DNA of 64,000 bases from Azoarcus_F sp048158365 (GTDB lineage Bacteria; Pseudomonadota; Gammaproteobacteria; Burkholderiales; Rhodocyclaceae): the NCBI GenBank assembly GCA_048158365.1, contig JBLLNL010000009.1. The stretch is one strand, 5' to 3'. Positions 8,391 through 17,002 of this stretch are shown one piece after another. Made by a program: the position numbers and the translations under genes. The notes under the pieces were generated by a model. It was not told where the DNA came from and did no database searches. It saw only the letters and a program-made list of their open reading frames with translations. Each line of letters starts with the position of its first letter. Positions within the stretch are counted from its first letter, which is position 1.

Positions 8391-9163
8391 ACGGCTTTCA
8401 TGTCGTGATCCCGGCGCGTCACGCGTCGACCCGACTTCCCGGCAAGCCGCTGGCAGACATCCACGGCCGGCCCATGGTGGTGAGGGTCCTCGAGCGCGCC
8501 AGCCGTGCCGGTGCGCGTTCGGTCTGTGTGGCTACCGATCACGCGGATGTGTTCGATGCGGTGCGCGCCTGCGGGGGCGACGTGCTGATGACGCGCGCCG
8601 ATCATGCCAGTGGCACCGACCGGCTCGCCGAAGTCGTCGAGGCGCGTGCGTGGGCGGATGACGATATCGTGGTCAACGTTCAGGGCGATGAACCCTTGAT
8701 CGAACCGGCGCTGATCCGCGGCGTGGCGGCTGCGCTCGATGCCGCGCCGCAGGCCGCGGTGGCGACCGCCGCGCACCCGTTGGCAGATGCCGACGCCCTG
8801 TTCAATCCCAACGTGGTGAAGGTGGTGTGCGATGCGGCCGGCTTCGCGCTCTATTTCTCGCGGGCGCCGATTCCGTGGGCACGTGACGCGTTCGCGCTGA
8901 ACCGTGCCCAATTGCCCGACGGATTGCCGGTGCTCAGGCATGTCGGCATCTATGCATACCGGGTCGCATTCCTGCGCCGTTACGCCGATCTCGCGCCATC
9001 GCCACTCGAGCACTGGGAGGCGCTGGAGCAGTTGCGGGTGCTTTGGCATGGCCACCGGATCGCGGTTTCGCGCATCGAACACGCACCGGTAGCCGGAGTC
9101 GACACCCAGGAAGATCTGGAGCGGGTCAGGCGGGCGTTTGACCCGGTGCAGGGTCTGAAGTAA
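8387..9163 (+). CDS. kdsB: 3-deoxy-manno-octulosonate cytidylyltransferase
   Basis: CMP-Kdo synthetase activating Kdo for transfer to lipid A. The ATG at 8387 overlaps the preceding stop and gives MNGFHVVIPARHASTRLPGKPL, the canonical start of KdsB with its nucleotide-binding loop; the longer frame upstream is only open sequence. Further motifs: VNVQGDEPLI, YFSRAPIPW, HVGIYAYR and LEHWEALEQLRVL. The 258-aa length is normal. Translationally coupled to the Trm112-like gene. Confidence 0.97.
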   Translation: MNGFHVVIPARHASTRLPGKPLADIHGRPMVVRVLERASRAGARSVCVATDHADVFDAVRACGGDVLMTRADHASGTDRLAEVVEARAWADDDIVVNVQGDEPLIEPALIRGVAAALDAAPQAAVATAAHPLADADALFNPNVVKVVCDAAGFALYFSRAPIPWARDAFALNRAQLPDGLPVLRHVGIYAYRVAFLRRYADLAPSPLEHWEALEQLRVLWHGHRIAVSRIEHAPVAGVDTQEDLERVRRAFDPVQGLK

Positions 9164-9225
9164 GTTTCGCAGTTCAACATGAACAAGTGGCCGCCTGACG
9201 TGAGCCACGACACGGGAGGGTAAGG

Positions 9226-9879
9226 ATGCGACTGATTCTTTTGGGACCGCCGGGGGCCGGCAAGGGCACGCAAGCCAACTTCATCAAGGAGAAATTCGGC
9301 ATTCCGCAGATCTCCACCGGTGACATGCTGCGCGCGGCGGTCAAGGCCGGCACACCGCTCGGTATCGCCGCCAAGAAGGTCATGGATTCGGGCGGCCTGG
9401 TTTCCGACGACATCATCATCGGGCTGGTCAAGGACAGGCTGCAGCAGGACGACTGCAAGGCCGGCTACATGTTCGACGGTTTCCCGCGGACCCTTCCGCA
9501 GGCCGATGCGATGAAGGAGTCGGGCGTGCCGCTCGATTTCGTGCTCGAGATCGACGTGCCCGATGCCGAGATCGTGGAGCGCATGAGTGGCCGCCGGGTG
9601 CATCTCGCGTCCGGACGCACCTACCATGTCAAGTACAACCCGCCCAAGGTCGAAGGCAAGGACGACGTGACCGGCGAACCGCTGATTCAGCGCGACGACG
9701 ACACGGAAGCCACGGTCAAGAAGCGTCTGGAGGTCTATCACGCGCAGACCAAGCCGCTGGTCGAGTACTACTCCAAGTGGGCGGAGTCCGGTGACGCGAC
9801 CGCGCCCAAGGTTCGCAAGATCGCCGGTCTCGGTGCGGTCGAGGACATCACCGCCCGCGCGTTCGACGCATTGAAGTAA
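9226..9879 (+). CDS. adk: Adenylate kinase
   Basis: Interconverts AMP, ATP and ADP. The 217-aa protein starts MRLILLGPPGAGKGTQ with the P-loop, then STGDMLRAAVKAG, DGFPRTLPQADAM and the long LID domain (RRVHLASGRTYHVKYNPPK ... DDVTGEPLIQRDDD). The LID lacks the four-Cys zinc site, as in other Gram-negative enzymes. A GGGAGGGTAAGG ribosome site precedes the ATG at 9226. Confidence 0.98.
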   Translation: MRLILLGPPGAGKGTQANFIKEKFGIPQISTGDMLRAAVKAGTPLGIAAKKVMDSGGLVSDDIIIGLVKDRLQQDDCKAGYMFDGFPRTLPQADAMKESGVPLDFVLEIDVPDAEIVERMSGRRVHLASGRTYHVKYNPPKVEGKDDVTGEPLIQRDDDTEATVKKRLEVYHAQTKPLVEYYSKWAESGDATAPKVRKIAGLGAVEDITARAFDALK

Positions 9880-9965
9880 GCGCCGCCCGAGACTGGGGCC
9901 TTACGCTCAGGGCGCGGTGATCGACGGGACCTCCGTCGTTCGCCGCGCCCTGTCCATTGGGAGCC

Positions 9966-11213
9966 ATGAAGACACGAAACCTGTTCTACGGTCAGTCGGG
10001 TGGCGTCACCGCCGTGATCAATGCCACGGCGGCAAGCGTGATCCGGGCGGCACGCGCCCGTCCGGATGCGGTCGGCACCGTGCTGGCCGGACGGAACGGA
10101 ATCCTCGGCGCACTCGACGAAGACCTGATCGACACCGCGGCGCTCAGCGAGGACGACCTCGACGCGCTGCTTCACCTGCCGGGCGGGGTGTTCGGTTCCT
10201 GCCGTTTCGATCTCGATGCGCCAGCCGACAATCCGGAGCAGTACGACCGGCTCTTCGGCGTGTTCGCCGCCCACGACATCGGTTACTTCCTTTACAACGG
10301 CGGCAACGGTTCGATGGATACAGTGGCCCAACTGTCGGGCGAGGCTCGCGCGCGGGGCTACCCGCTGGTTTGCGTCGGTGTGCCGAAGACGGTCGACAAC
10401 GATCTGGAGGGCACCGACTGTTGTCCGGGTTTCGGCTCGGCCGCCAAGTATGTCGCGACGTCCATGCTCGAAGCCGGTCGCGATCTGCAGGCCATGGCCA
10501 GCAGGGTCGGTCGCGCCTTCGTGCTCGAGGTGATGGGCCGCAATGCGGGCTGGCTCGCGGCCGCGACCGCACTGGCCTCGCGCGACCGGGACGAGCCACC
10601 GCACATCATCCTGATGCCGGAGGTACCGTTCGATGAATCCGCGTTCCTGGCCCGGGTCGGGGAGACGGTCGAGCGGCTCGGCTATTGTGCGATCACGGTA
10701 TCCGAGGGCATTCGCCGCGCCGACGGTTCGCTGGTCATGGAGCAGTCTCACGACCGCAAGGGCCACGTCCAGCTCGGTGGCGCCGGGCAGTGCATCGCGC
10801 GATCCATTCATGCCGCGTTCGGCTACAAGGACCATTGGTCGATCCCGGATTACCTGCAGCGTTCGGCAGGCCACCTCGTGTCGGCGAACGATCATGCCCA
10901 CGCCTGCGCGGTCGGCGAGGCTGCGGTCGAGTATGCACTGGCCGGTCTGGATGGCGTGATGGTCGCCATCCGGCGCGAATCCAACCAGCCTTACGCGTGG
11001 AGTGTCGAGCCGGTCCCGGTGTCACGCGTGGCCAATCTCGAGCGACTGGTGCCGGCGCAATACATTCGAGCGGACGGGCTGCATGTCACCGACGCCGCAC
11101 GCGCGTATCTGCGTCCGCTGATCGCCGGTGAGCGCATGCCGCCGTTCTCGGAAGGCATGCCGGACTACCGGCGCTTTCGCTTTGAATCGCTCGAGCGCCG
11201 ATTTCTGGCGTGA
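9966..11213 (+). CDS. pfp: Phosphofructokinase, probably pyrophosphate-dependent
   Basis: Group A 6-phosphofructokinase (415 aa), likely using PPi, catalysing the reversible fructose-6-phosphate/fructose-1,6-bisphosphate step. Motifs: YGQSGGVTAVIN, YNGGNGSMDTV (residues ~110-120), PKTVDNDLEGTDCCPGFGSA (from ~140) and EVMGRNAGWLAA. The Lys of PKTVDND (Lys141) is the residue associated with PPi use, whereas the residue after GGN is Gly, not the Asp of classical PPi enzymes; this Gly/Lys combination exists in a separate clade of the family. The start is taken at ATG 9966; an in-frame TTG at 9957 lacks a ribosome site. It follows adk by 86 bp. Confidence 0.9.
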   Translation: MKTRNLFYGQSGGVTAVINATAASVIRAARARPDAVGTVLAGRNGILGALDEDLIDTAALSEDDLDALLHLPGGVFGSCRFDLDAPADNPEQYDRLFGVFAAHDIGYFLYNGGNGSMDTVAQLSGEARARGYPLVCVGVPKTVDNDLEGTDCCPGFGSAAKYVATSMLEAGRDLQAMASRVGRAFVLEVMGRNAGWLAAATALASRDRDEPPHIILMPEVPFDESAFLARVGETVERLGYCAITVSEGIRRADGSLVMEQSHDRKGHVQLGGAGQCIARSIHAAFGYKDHWSIPDYLQRSAGHLVSANDHAHACAVGEAAVEYALAGLDGVMVAIRRESNQPYAWSVEPVPVSRVANLERLVPAQYIRADGLHVTDAARAYLRPLIAGERMPPFSEGMPDYRRFRFESLERRFLA

Positions 11214-11266
11214 TGCCGGTATGCGGGCGGTCGGCCGCGCAGTGTGACCGCGCGGGGATCGCCGGA

Positions 11267-11896
11267 TCAGCCCGATACGGCGGGGTTCAGACTGTACGTG
11301 CCGGTCAGCGTGGCCTGAGCGAGCACATGACCCTCGATCGCCTGGCGCACATCGGCCCCGCCGAAGCGGCCTTCGACCGGGCAGCGCTCCACGTCCAGCG
11401 CGTACAGCGTAAACACATAGTGATGCAGCAGTTCGTCGTTCCACGGCGGACAGGGGCCGTCATAGCCATGGTAATCGCCCTTCATCGCGTCATCCCCGGC
11501 AAACCATGCGGTGTAGTCGTTGATACCTTGCCGCGTGCCGTTTGCCGCGCCGGGGCCCGACTTGCCGCCGGGGGTGACTTCGGCCGAAAAGCTGCCCTGC
11601 GCGATCTCGCGGGTGTGCGCGGCGATGTCGACCAGGACCCAGTGGAAGAAGTCGACACGCGGCAGGCTGGCCGGCACGCTGCGACTTTCCTGGTTGACGT
11701 CGTCGCCCTTGCTGGGCACATCCGGGTCGTGACAGCTCAGCACGAAGGAACGGGTGCTGGCCGGCACGTCGTGCCAGGCGAGTTGCGGGTTCAGGTTCTT
11801 GCCGAGGCACACGTGCCCTTCCTGGGCCGGGATGCAGAACGCGAATTCGCCCGGAATGCGCGCATCATCGGCAAAGCTGCTGCTGGTCAGTTTCAT
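11267..11896 (-). CDS. YbhB/YbcL-type PEBP family protein
   Basis: Phosphatidylethanolamine-binding-protein-like (Raf-kinase-inhibitor-like) protein, 209 aa. Conserved: NLNPQLAWHDVPASTRSFVLSCHDPDVP with the anion-pocket DPD, FFHWVLVDI, NDYTAWFAGD, HGYDGPCPPWNDELLHHYVFTLYALD. No signal peptide is seen after the chosen ATG at 11896, so a cytoplasmic location is likely. The ligand and role of bacterial YbhB-type proteins are not established. It converges with pfp and is followed upstream by murJ on the same strand. Confidence 0.9.
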   Translation of the reverse strand: MKLTSSSFADDARIPGEFAFCIPAQEGHVCLGKNLNPQLAWHDVPASTRSFVLSCHDPDVPSKGDDVNQESRSVPASLPRVDFFHWVLVDIAAHTREIAQGSFSAEVTPGGKSGPGAANGTRQGINDYTAWFAGDDAMKGDYHGYDGPCPPWNDELLHHYVFTLYALDVERCPVEGRFGGADVRQAIEGHVLAQATLTGTYSLNPAVSG

Positions 11897-11946
11897 GCTC
11901 AGTGTCTCCTGCGTTTTGGATGTTCTTCGGGACGTCCATCGGGATT

Positions 11947-13485
11947 CTACCCGGCCGCGCGCTTCCTGAAATCGCGAAGCCGGAATCCAAACGCGAACAG
12001 GCTCGCGAAATACGTCACGATGCCGCCGCCGACCAGTAACGCGAGCCGTAGCGCGCGCTCCAGCGCACCCTGGTCCAGCCACGAGGCTTCAGTGCCCATC
12101 CCGAACCACAGCACGGCCCCGAGCGCCACCAGCGCGAGCGCGATCCGCGCACCGAATCCGATCCAGCCAGGCTGTGGCCGGAACACCCCACGCCTGAGCA
12201 GGCCGCGCAGCAGCAGGCCGGCATTGAGCAGTGAGGCCAGACCGATGGACAGCGCGAGCCCGGCGTGTTGCAGCGGAAGGATGAAGGCGAGATTCATCAA
12301 CTGGGTCGCGATCAGCGTGATTACCGCGAACTTGACCGGGGTGCGGATGTCCTGGCGTGCGTAGAAGCCCGGGGCGAGAATCTTCACCATGATCAGACCG
12401 GTCAGCCCCACGCTGTAGGCGACCAGCGCGAGCCGGGTCTGCATCACGTCATCGGCGGAGAATGCGCCGTGGTGGAACAGCGTGGAGATCAATGGTACGG
12501 CCAGCATCGCCAGCGCCAGCGCTGCCGGCAGGGTCAGCATCAGCGTCAGACGCAGGCCCCAGTCGAGCATGGAGGAAAAGGCTTCGGGCTGGTTGTCCGC
12601 GTGCAGTTTCGACAGGCTGGGCAGCAGGATGGTCCCGAGCGCCACGCCCAGCAAGCCGGCCGGAAACTCCATCAGGCGGTCGGCGTAGTAGAGCCACGAC
12701 ACGCTGCCGCTCTGCAGAAAAGACGCGAAGATGGTGTTGATCACGAGCGACACCTGCGCCACCGACACGCCGAGCATGGCCGGCAGCATCAGCGTGACGA
12801 CGCGTCTCACGCCGGGGTCGGACAACTTGAGGTCGAAGCGCGGCAGCATGCCGATGCGCGCCAGGGGGCGCAACTGCAGCAGCAGCTGCAACACGCCGCC
12901 GATGAAGACCGCCCACGCCAGCGCCAAAACTGGCGGGTCGAACAAGGGGGCGGCAAACAAGGCCATCACGATGAAGCTCAGATTGAGCAGCACGGGCGTG
13001 AAGGCCGGAATCGCGAAGCGGCTCCAGGTGTTCAGCACGCCGCCGGCCAGCGCGACCAGCGACATGAACAGGATGTAAGGGAAGGTGATGCGGGTCAGTT
13101 CGACCGTCAGTGCGAACTTGTCCGGTTCGCTCGAGAAACCGGGCGCGGTCACGTAGATGATGATTGGTGCGGCGACGATGCCGAGCAGCGAGATCAGCGC
13201 AACCACGAGGCCGAGCACGGTCGCGACCCGGTTGATCAGCTGATGTGCATCCGCTTCGCCGCGCCGGTTGCGGTATTCGGCCAGGATCGGCACGAAGGCC
13301 TGTGAAAACGCGCCCTCGGCGAACATCCGGCGCAGCAGGTTGGGCAGGCGGAACGCGACGAAGAAGGCATCGGTCGCCATGCCCGCGCCGAAGCTGCGTG
13401 CGATCACGAAGTCGCGCACGAAGCCCAGAATGCGGGAGATCAGGGTCATGCCGCTGACGGTGACCAGAGCGCGCAGCAGATTCAT
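11947..13485 (-). CDS. murJ: Lipid II flippase MurJ
   Basis: Inner-membrane flippase that moves lipid II to the periplasm for peptidoglycan synthesis (512 aa, about 14 TM segments). The N-terminus MNLLRALVTVSGMTLISRIL and the motifs GFVRDFVIARSFGAGMATDAFFVAFRLPN (split around residues 20-50), RRMFAEGAFSQAFVPIL and WLYYADRLMEFPAGLLGVALGT are diagnostic of MurJ/MviN. It diverges from rpsT 165 bp to the right, an arrangement common in this group of bacteria. Confidence 0.96.
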   Translation of the reverse strand: MNLLRALVTVSGMTLISRILGFVRDFVIARSFGAGMATDAFFVAFRLPNLLRRMFAEGAFSQAFVPILAEYRNRRGEADAHQLINRVATVLGLVVALISLLGIVAAPIIIYVTAPGFSSEPDKFALTVELTRITFPYILFMSLVALAGGVLNTWSRFAIPAFTPVLLNLSFIVMALFAAPLFDPPVLALAWAVFIGGVLQLLLQLRPLARIGMLPRFDLKLSDPGVRRVVTLMLPAMLGVSVAQVSLVINTIFASFLQSGSVSWLYYADRLMEFPAGLLGVALGTILLPSLSKLHADNQPEAFSSMLDWGLRLTLMLTLPAALALAMLAVPLISTLFHHGAFSADDVMQTRLALVAYSVGLTGLIMVKILAPGFYARQDIRTPVKFAVITLIATQLMNLAFILPLQHAGLALSIGLASLLNAGLLLRGLLRRGVFRPQPGWIGFGARIALALVALGAVLWFGMGTEASWLDQGALERALRLALLVGGGIVTYFASLFAFGFRLRDFRKRAAG

Positions 13486-13584
13486 TCAGGCGATCGAAAA
13501 AAAGCGTCATCATAACGGTTAGCCATCGAATGGGGCATGTTGCTGCAGCATCGCGGACGGGTCGTCGCGTCATATCGACAACGG

Positions 13585-13613
13585 TTGCGTTCGATGCGGG
13601 AGCAGTTTAAAAT
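13585..13613 (+). promoter_or_regulatory. Candidate sigma-70 promoter for rpsT
   Basis: TTGCGT at 13585-13590 and TAAAAT at 13608-13613 with a 17-bp spacer, ending 37 bp before the rpsT ATG. The -10 matches 5 of 6 consensus positions. The short leader and strong spacing fit a ribosomal protein gene. Confidence 0.6.
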
Positions 13614-13650
13614 CACGTGCTTTACCGAATCAACGAACGGAAGAATACTT

Positions 13651-13917
13651 ATGGCCAATTCGGCACAAGCCCGCAAGCGCGCACGTCAGGCAGTGAAAGC
13701 CCGCGCCCACAATGGCAGCCTGCGTTCGCGTCTGCGCACTGCAGTGAAGGCTGTGCAAAAGGCCGTTCTGGGTGGCGACAAGGAAGCCGCTCAAGCGGTT
13801 TTTCGCAGCTCGATGAGCACCATCGACAGCATCGCGGACAAGAAGATCATTCACAAGAACAAGGCCTCGCGCCACAAGAGCCGCCTGTCCGCCGCAATCA
13901 AGGCCATGTCTGCCTGA
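13651..13917 (+). CDS. rpsT: 30S ribosomal protein S20
   Basis: Ribosomal protein S20, an 88-aa Lys/Arg/Ala-rich helical protein that binds 16S rRNA: MANSAQARKRARQAVKARAH at the N-terminus and IIHKNKASRHKSRLSAAIK near the C-terminus match the family closely. The start is the ATG at 13651; the longer upstream frame is not coding. A promoter at 13585-13613 and a hairpin terminator at 13938-13965 make this a single-gene transcription unit. Confidence 0.98.
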   Translation: MANSAQARKRARQAVKARAHNGSLRSRLRTAVKAVQKAVLGGDKEAAQAVFRSSMSTIDSIADKKIIHKNKASRHKSRLSAAIKAMSA

Positions 13918-13937
13918 TCGATCCGGTATGGAACAAC

Positions 13938-13965
13938 AACGGCGACTTCGGTCGCCGTTTCTTTT
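13938..13965 (+). terminator. Rho-independent terminator after rpsT
   Basis: Stem AACGGCGAC (13938-13946), tetraloop TTCG, complementary GTCGCCGTT (13951-13959) followed by a T-rich run to 13965. It lies 21 bp after the rpsT stop. Confidence 0.85.
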
Positions 13966-14103
13966 CGCCGTTCCTGTCCGTTCCACGGTCGGCTCCCGCC
14001 GCGGTGCCCCGGGGCTGCGTCCGGCACGCTCGGCGCACGTGGGTGGGTGAATGGGATTCGGTTCGTAAGCCAGGGCGCACCGCCTCGGGATCTGCGGTGC
14101 TTT

Positions 14104-14394
14104 TCAGATCTGCGCTTCGTCCAGCGGCTCCATCTGAAGATTGTTGTCGTTCGCGAAATTGACCAGAAACTTGTACGCGAGCGGCTCGACCTCATAGAGG
14201 CGGGCGTCGACCACGACCGTCTTGTCGCCGCGAAGATTGCCGCCCGGGCGCACAAAGGGCGAGTAGGTCATGCGATGGTCCGCCCCGAAGGCCGACATGA
14301 TGCCGCAGAGCCGGTCCGCCCAATCGCTCGGACGGAATCTCTTGCCTTCGCGCGTGACCCCGACGATGACGAAGCTCTGAATGTTCTGGTTCAT
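14104..14394 (-). CDS. DUF3579 domain protein
   Basis: A 96-aa DUF3579 protein: SFVIVGVTREGKRFRPSDWADRLCGIMSAFG, then MTYSPFVRPGG and ARLYEVEPLAYKFLVNFANDN. DUF3579 is largely confined to betaproteobacteria and often neighbours arginine biosynthesis genes, as here (argD follows divergently). Its function is unknown. The start is taken at the ATG at 14394 (MNQNIQSF); the upstream extension to 14496 is not conserved-looking. A hairpin followed by TTTT at 14077-14104 abuts its stop, but its T-run faces the other direction. Confidence 0.88.
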   Translation of the reverse strand: MNQNIQSFVIVGVTREGKRFRPSDWADRLCGIMSAFGADHRMTYSPFVRPGGNLRGDKTVVVDARLYEVEPLAYKFLVNFANDNNLQMEPLDEAQI

Positions 14395-14660
14395 ATCCCA
14401 CGCCGTTGATCGCAGCTGCAGTACCGGTCGGCTTGGAGCCCGCGCGTCGGGGATGCCGCACCGCACAACAGGGCGCAATTCTACCAGAAAACGCAATGAC
14501 CTTCGTGTCGGCCATGGTCTCGTGCGAACGGCGGCGATCGGCTGCGAAAGGCCCGGAATCTATACTTTCGGGGTGGTTTCGCTTAATATCAGAGCCTTGA
14601 ACATCTACGGCGGCGCCAGCCGCCGTGTGCGTTTCTGGAACATACGGATCGGGGCCCTTC

Positions 14661-15833
14661 ATGTCGCACATCATGAACACCTATGCACGGTTGCCGGTTG
14701 CATTCACGCACGGCGAAGGCTCCTGGCTCTTCGATGAAACAGGCAGGCGCTACCTGGACGGGCTCTCGGGCATTGCGGTGTCCACGCTGGGTCACAATCA
14801 CCCGCGCCTCGTGCGTGCGATCGCGCAACAGGCCGCCTGTGTGTTGCATACGTCCAACCTGTATCGGATTCCGTTGCAGGAGGAACTCTCCGACCGCCTG
14901 GCCGGATTGTCCGGCATGGATGAGGTGTTCTTTTGCAACTCCGGTTGTGAGGCCAACGAGGCAGCCATCAAGCTTGCACGCATGTATGGCCACCGCAAGG
15001 GCATCGAACTGCCGACCATCATCGTGATGGAGAATGCCTTCCACGGCCGCACCATGGCTACACTGTCGGCTACGGGCAACCGCAAGACGCAGGCTGGTTT
15101 CGAACCGCTGGTGGCGGGTTTCTTGCGCGTGCCATACAAGGATATCGACGCGATCCGCAGGGTGGGTGAGCACAACGGCAACGTGGTCGCGGTGATGCTG
15201 GAGATGATCCAGGGCGAGGGCGGCATCCACATTGCGGACGAAAACTTTCAGCGTCAGTTGCGCGGGGTCTGCGACGAGCGCGGCTGGCTGATGATGTGCG
15301 ACGAGGTCCAGTGCGGGGTCGGGCGGACCGGACACTGGTTCGGCTTCCAGCAGGCCGGTGTCAGGCCTGACGTGGTGACGCTGGCCAAGGGTCTGGGCTC
15401 GGGCGTGCCAATCGGAGCCTGCATGACATCCGGTCGAGCAGTCGGTCTGTTCGGTCCTGGTAACCACGGGTCCACGTTCGGCGGCAATCCGCTCGCATGC
15501 GCCGCCGGCCTTGAGACCCTGGCCACAATCGAGGACGAAGGCCTGATGGTCAATGCGGTGGCCGTAGGCGAATCGATCCGCTCGGGCCTGCACGAGGCCT
15601 TGTCCGGTGTGAAGGGCATCGTCGATATTCGCGGACGCGGCCTGATGATCGGAATCGAGCTCGATCGGCCGTGTGGCGACCTGGTCAGGCAGGCACTCGA
15701 CGCGGGCCTTCTGATCAACGTGACAGCCGAGCGCGTGATTCGTCTGCTCCCGCCGCTGACCTTCAGCGAGCAGGACGCGCAAAAACTGGTGTCATTGCTT
15801 GCGCCGCTGATCCGGACGCTTCTCGAAAAGTGA
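14661..15833 (+). CDS. argD: Acetylornithine aminotransferase
   Basis: PLP-dependent class-III aminotransferase making N-acetylornithine from N-acetylglutamate semialdehyde in arginine synthesis; 390 aa. Motifs: YLDGLSGIAVSTLGHNHPRL, FFCNSGCEANEAAIKLAR, ENAFHGRTMATLSATGN, CDEVQCGVGRTGHW, and TLAKGLGSGVPIGA with the PLP lysine, then HGSTFGGNPLACAAGL. The ATG at 14661 is preferred over the upstream in-frame ATG at 14625. argF follows after 10 bp, so the two are probably cotranscribed. Confidence 0.95.
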   Translation: MSHIMNTYARLPVAFTHGEGSWLFDETGRRYLDGLSGIAVSTLGHNHPRLVRAIAQQAACVLHTSNLYRIPLQEELSDRLAGLSGMDEVFFCNSGCEANEAAIKLARMYGHRKGIELPTIIVMENAFHGRTMATLSATGNRKTQAGFEPLVAGFLRVPYKDIDAIRRVGEHNGNVVAVMLEMIQGEGGIHIADENFQRQLRGVCDERGWLMMCDEVQCGVGRTGHWFGFQQAGVRPDVVTLAKGLGSGVPIGACMTSGRAVGLFGPGNHGSTFGGNPLACAAGLETLATIEDEGLMVNAVAVGESIRSGLHEALSGVKGIVDIRGRGLMIGIELDRPCGDLVRQALDAGLLINVTAERVIRLLPPLTFSEQDAQKLVSLLAPLIRTLLEK

Positions 15834-15843
15834 GGACTGCGCG

Positions 15844-16770
15844 ATGACTTCGCTCAGACACTATCTGCAGTTCAAGGATTTCAGCCGCGACGAGTATGAA
15901 CACCTGTTTGCGCGCGCGCACTGGATCAAGGACAAGTTCAAGCGTTATGAACCCTATCATCCGATGTTCGATCGCACGCTGGTGATGATCTTCGAAAAGG
16001 CGAGCACACGCACACGCCTGTCCTTCGAGGCGGGCATGCATCAGCTCGGCGGCTCGGCCATCTACCTGAACACGCGTGACTCCCAACTCGGACGCGGCGA
16101 ACCGGTCGAGGACGCGGCGCAGGTCATGTCGCGCATGAGCGACCTGGTGATGATCCGTACCTTCGAGCAGCACATCATCGAGCGATTCGCTCAGAACTCG
16201 CGCGTGCCGGTCATCAACGGGCTGACCAACGAATACCATCCGTGCCAGATCCTGGCCGACATCTTCACGTATATCGAACATCGTGGTCCGATCCAGGGCA
16301 GGACCGTCGCCTGGATCGGTGACTCGAACAACATGTGCAACACCTGGCTGCAGGCCGCCGAGGTGCTGGACTTCAATGTGCATGTGTCGACCCCGCCCGG
16401 TTACGAGGTGGAACCGGAACGGGCGGGCTTGTATGGAACCGACCATTTCGAGCAGTTCAGCGACCCGATGGAGGCGTGCAAGGGTGCCGACCTGGTCACC
16501 ACCGACGTGTGGACGTCGATGGGTTTCGAGGCGGAGAACGAAGCGCGCTGCAAGGCCTTCGCCGACTGGTGCGTCGATGCCGACATGATGGCCCAGGCCA
16601 AGGCCGATGCGTTGTTCATGCATTGCCTGCCCGCCCACCGGGGCGAGGAGGTCACCGCCGACGTCATCGACGGCCCCCAGTCAGTCGTCTGGAACGAGGC
16701 TGAAAACCGCTTGCATGCGCAGAAAGCACTGATGGAATACCTGGTATTGGGCAAGGTGGAGGCAAAGTGA
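15844..16770 (+). CDS. argF: Ornithine carbamoyltransferase
   Basis: Makes citrulline from ornithine and carbamoyl phosphate; 308 aa. Motifs: FEKASTRTRLSFEAG (carbamoyl-phosphate loop STRTR), NGLTNEYHPCQILAD, WIGDSNNMCNTWLQAA and the C-terminal MHCLPAHRGEEVTADVIDG. The last 68 bp of the gene form the first unit of an 86-bp tandem repeat that continues past the stop (see repeat). The next gene, argG, takes citrulline on to argininosuccinate. Confidence 0.97.
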   Translation: MTSLRHYLQFKDFSRDEYEHLFARAHWIKDKFKRYEPYHPMFDRTLVMIFEKASTRTRLSFEAGMHQLGGSAIYLNTRDSQLGRGEPVEDAAQVMSRMSDLVMIRTFEQHIIERFAQNSRVPVINGLTNEYHPCQILADIFTYIEHRGPIQGRTVAWIGDSNNMCNTWLQAAEVLDFNVHVSTPPGYEVEPERAGLYGTDHFEQFSDPMEACKGADLVTTDVWTSMGFEAENEARCKAFADWCVDADMMAQAKADALFMHCLPAHRGEEVTADVIDGPQSVVWNEAENRLHAQKALMEYLVLGKVEAK

Positions 16771-16924
16771 CCCAGTTTCGGCGCAGCCAAAACCGCTTGC
16801 ATGCGCAGAAAGCACTGATGGAATACCTGGTACTGGGCAAGGTGGAGGCAAAGTGACCCAGTTTCGGCGCAGCCAAAACCGCTTGCATGCGCAGAAAGCA
16901 CTGATGGAATACCTGGTACTGGGC
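16703..16924. repeat. 86-bp tandem repeat of the argF 3' end (about 2.6 copies)
   Basis: The segment beginning AAAACCGCTTGCATGCGC recurs at 16703, 16789 and 16875, a period of 86 bp; the third copy breaks off at 16924. Unit 1 encodes the ArgF C-terminus and its stop; units 2 and 3 lie beyond the stop. Units 2 and 3 share a C where unit 1 has T (TACTGGG versus TATTGGG), otherwise they look identical, indicating recent slippage or duplication. The remaining 78 bp before argG carry its leader. Confidence 0.95.
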
Positions 16925-17002
16925 CGAGTTCACAACTGAGCGCGAGTATCTGACAGCAACAGGGGCTCGTATTCGCGGGCCGTCAATCGATCGGAAAGCA
17001 CA

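Noticed and set aside
16703..16924. Possible CRISPR-like array
   Set aside because: Units are 86 bp, contiguous and without spacers; it is a tandem duplication of argF sequence.
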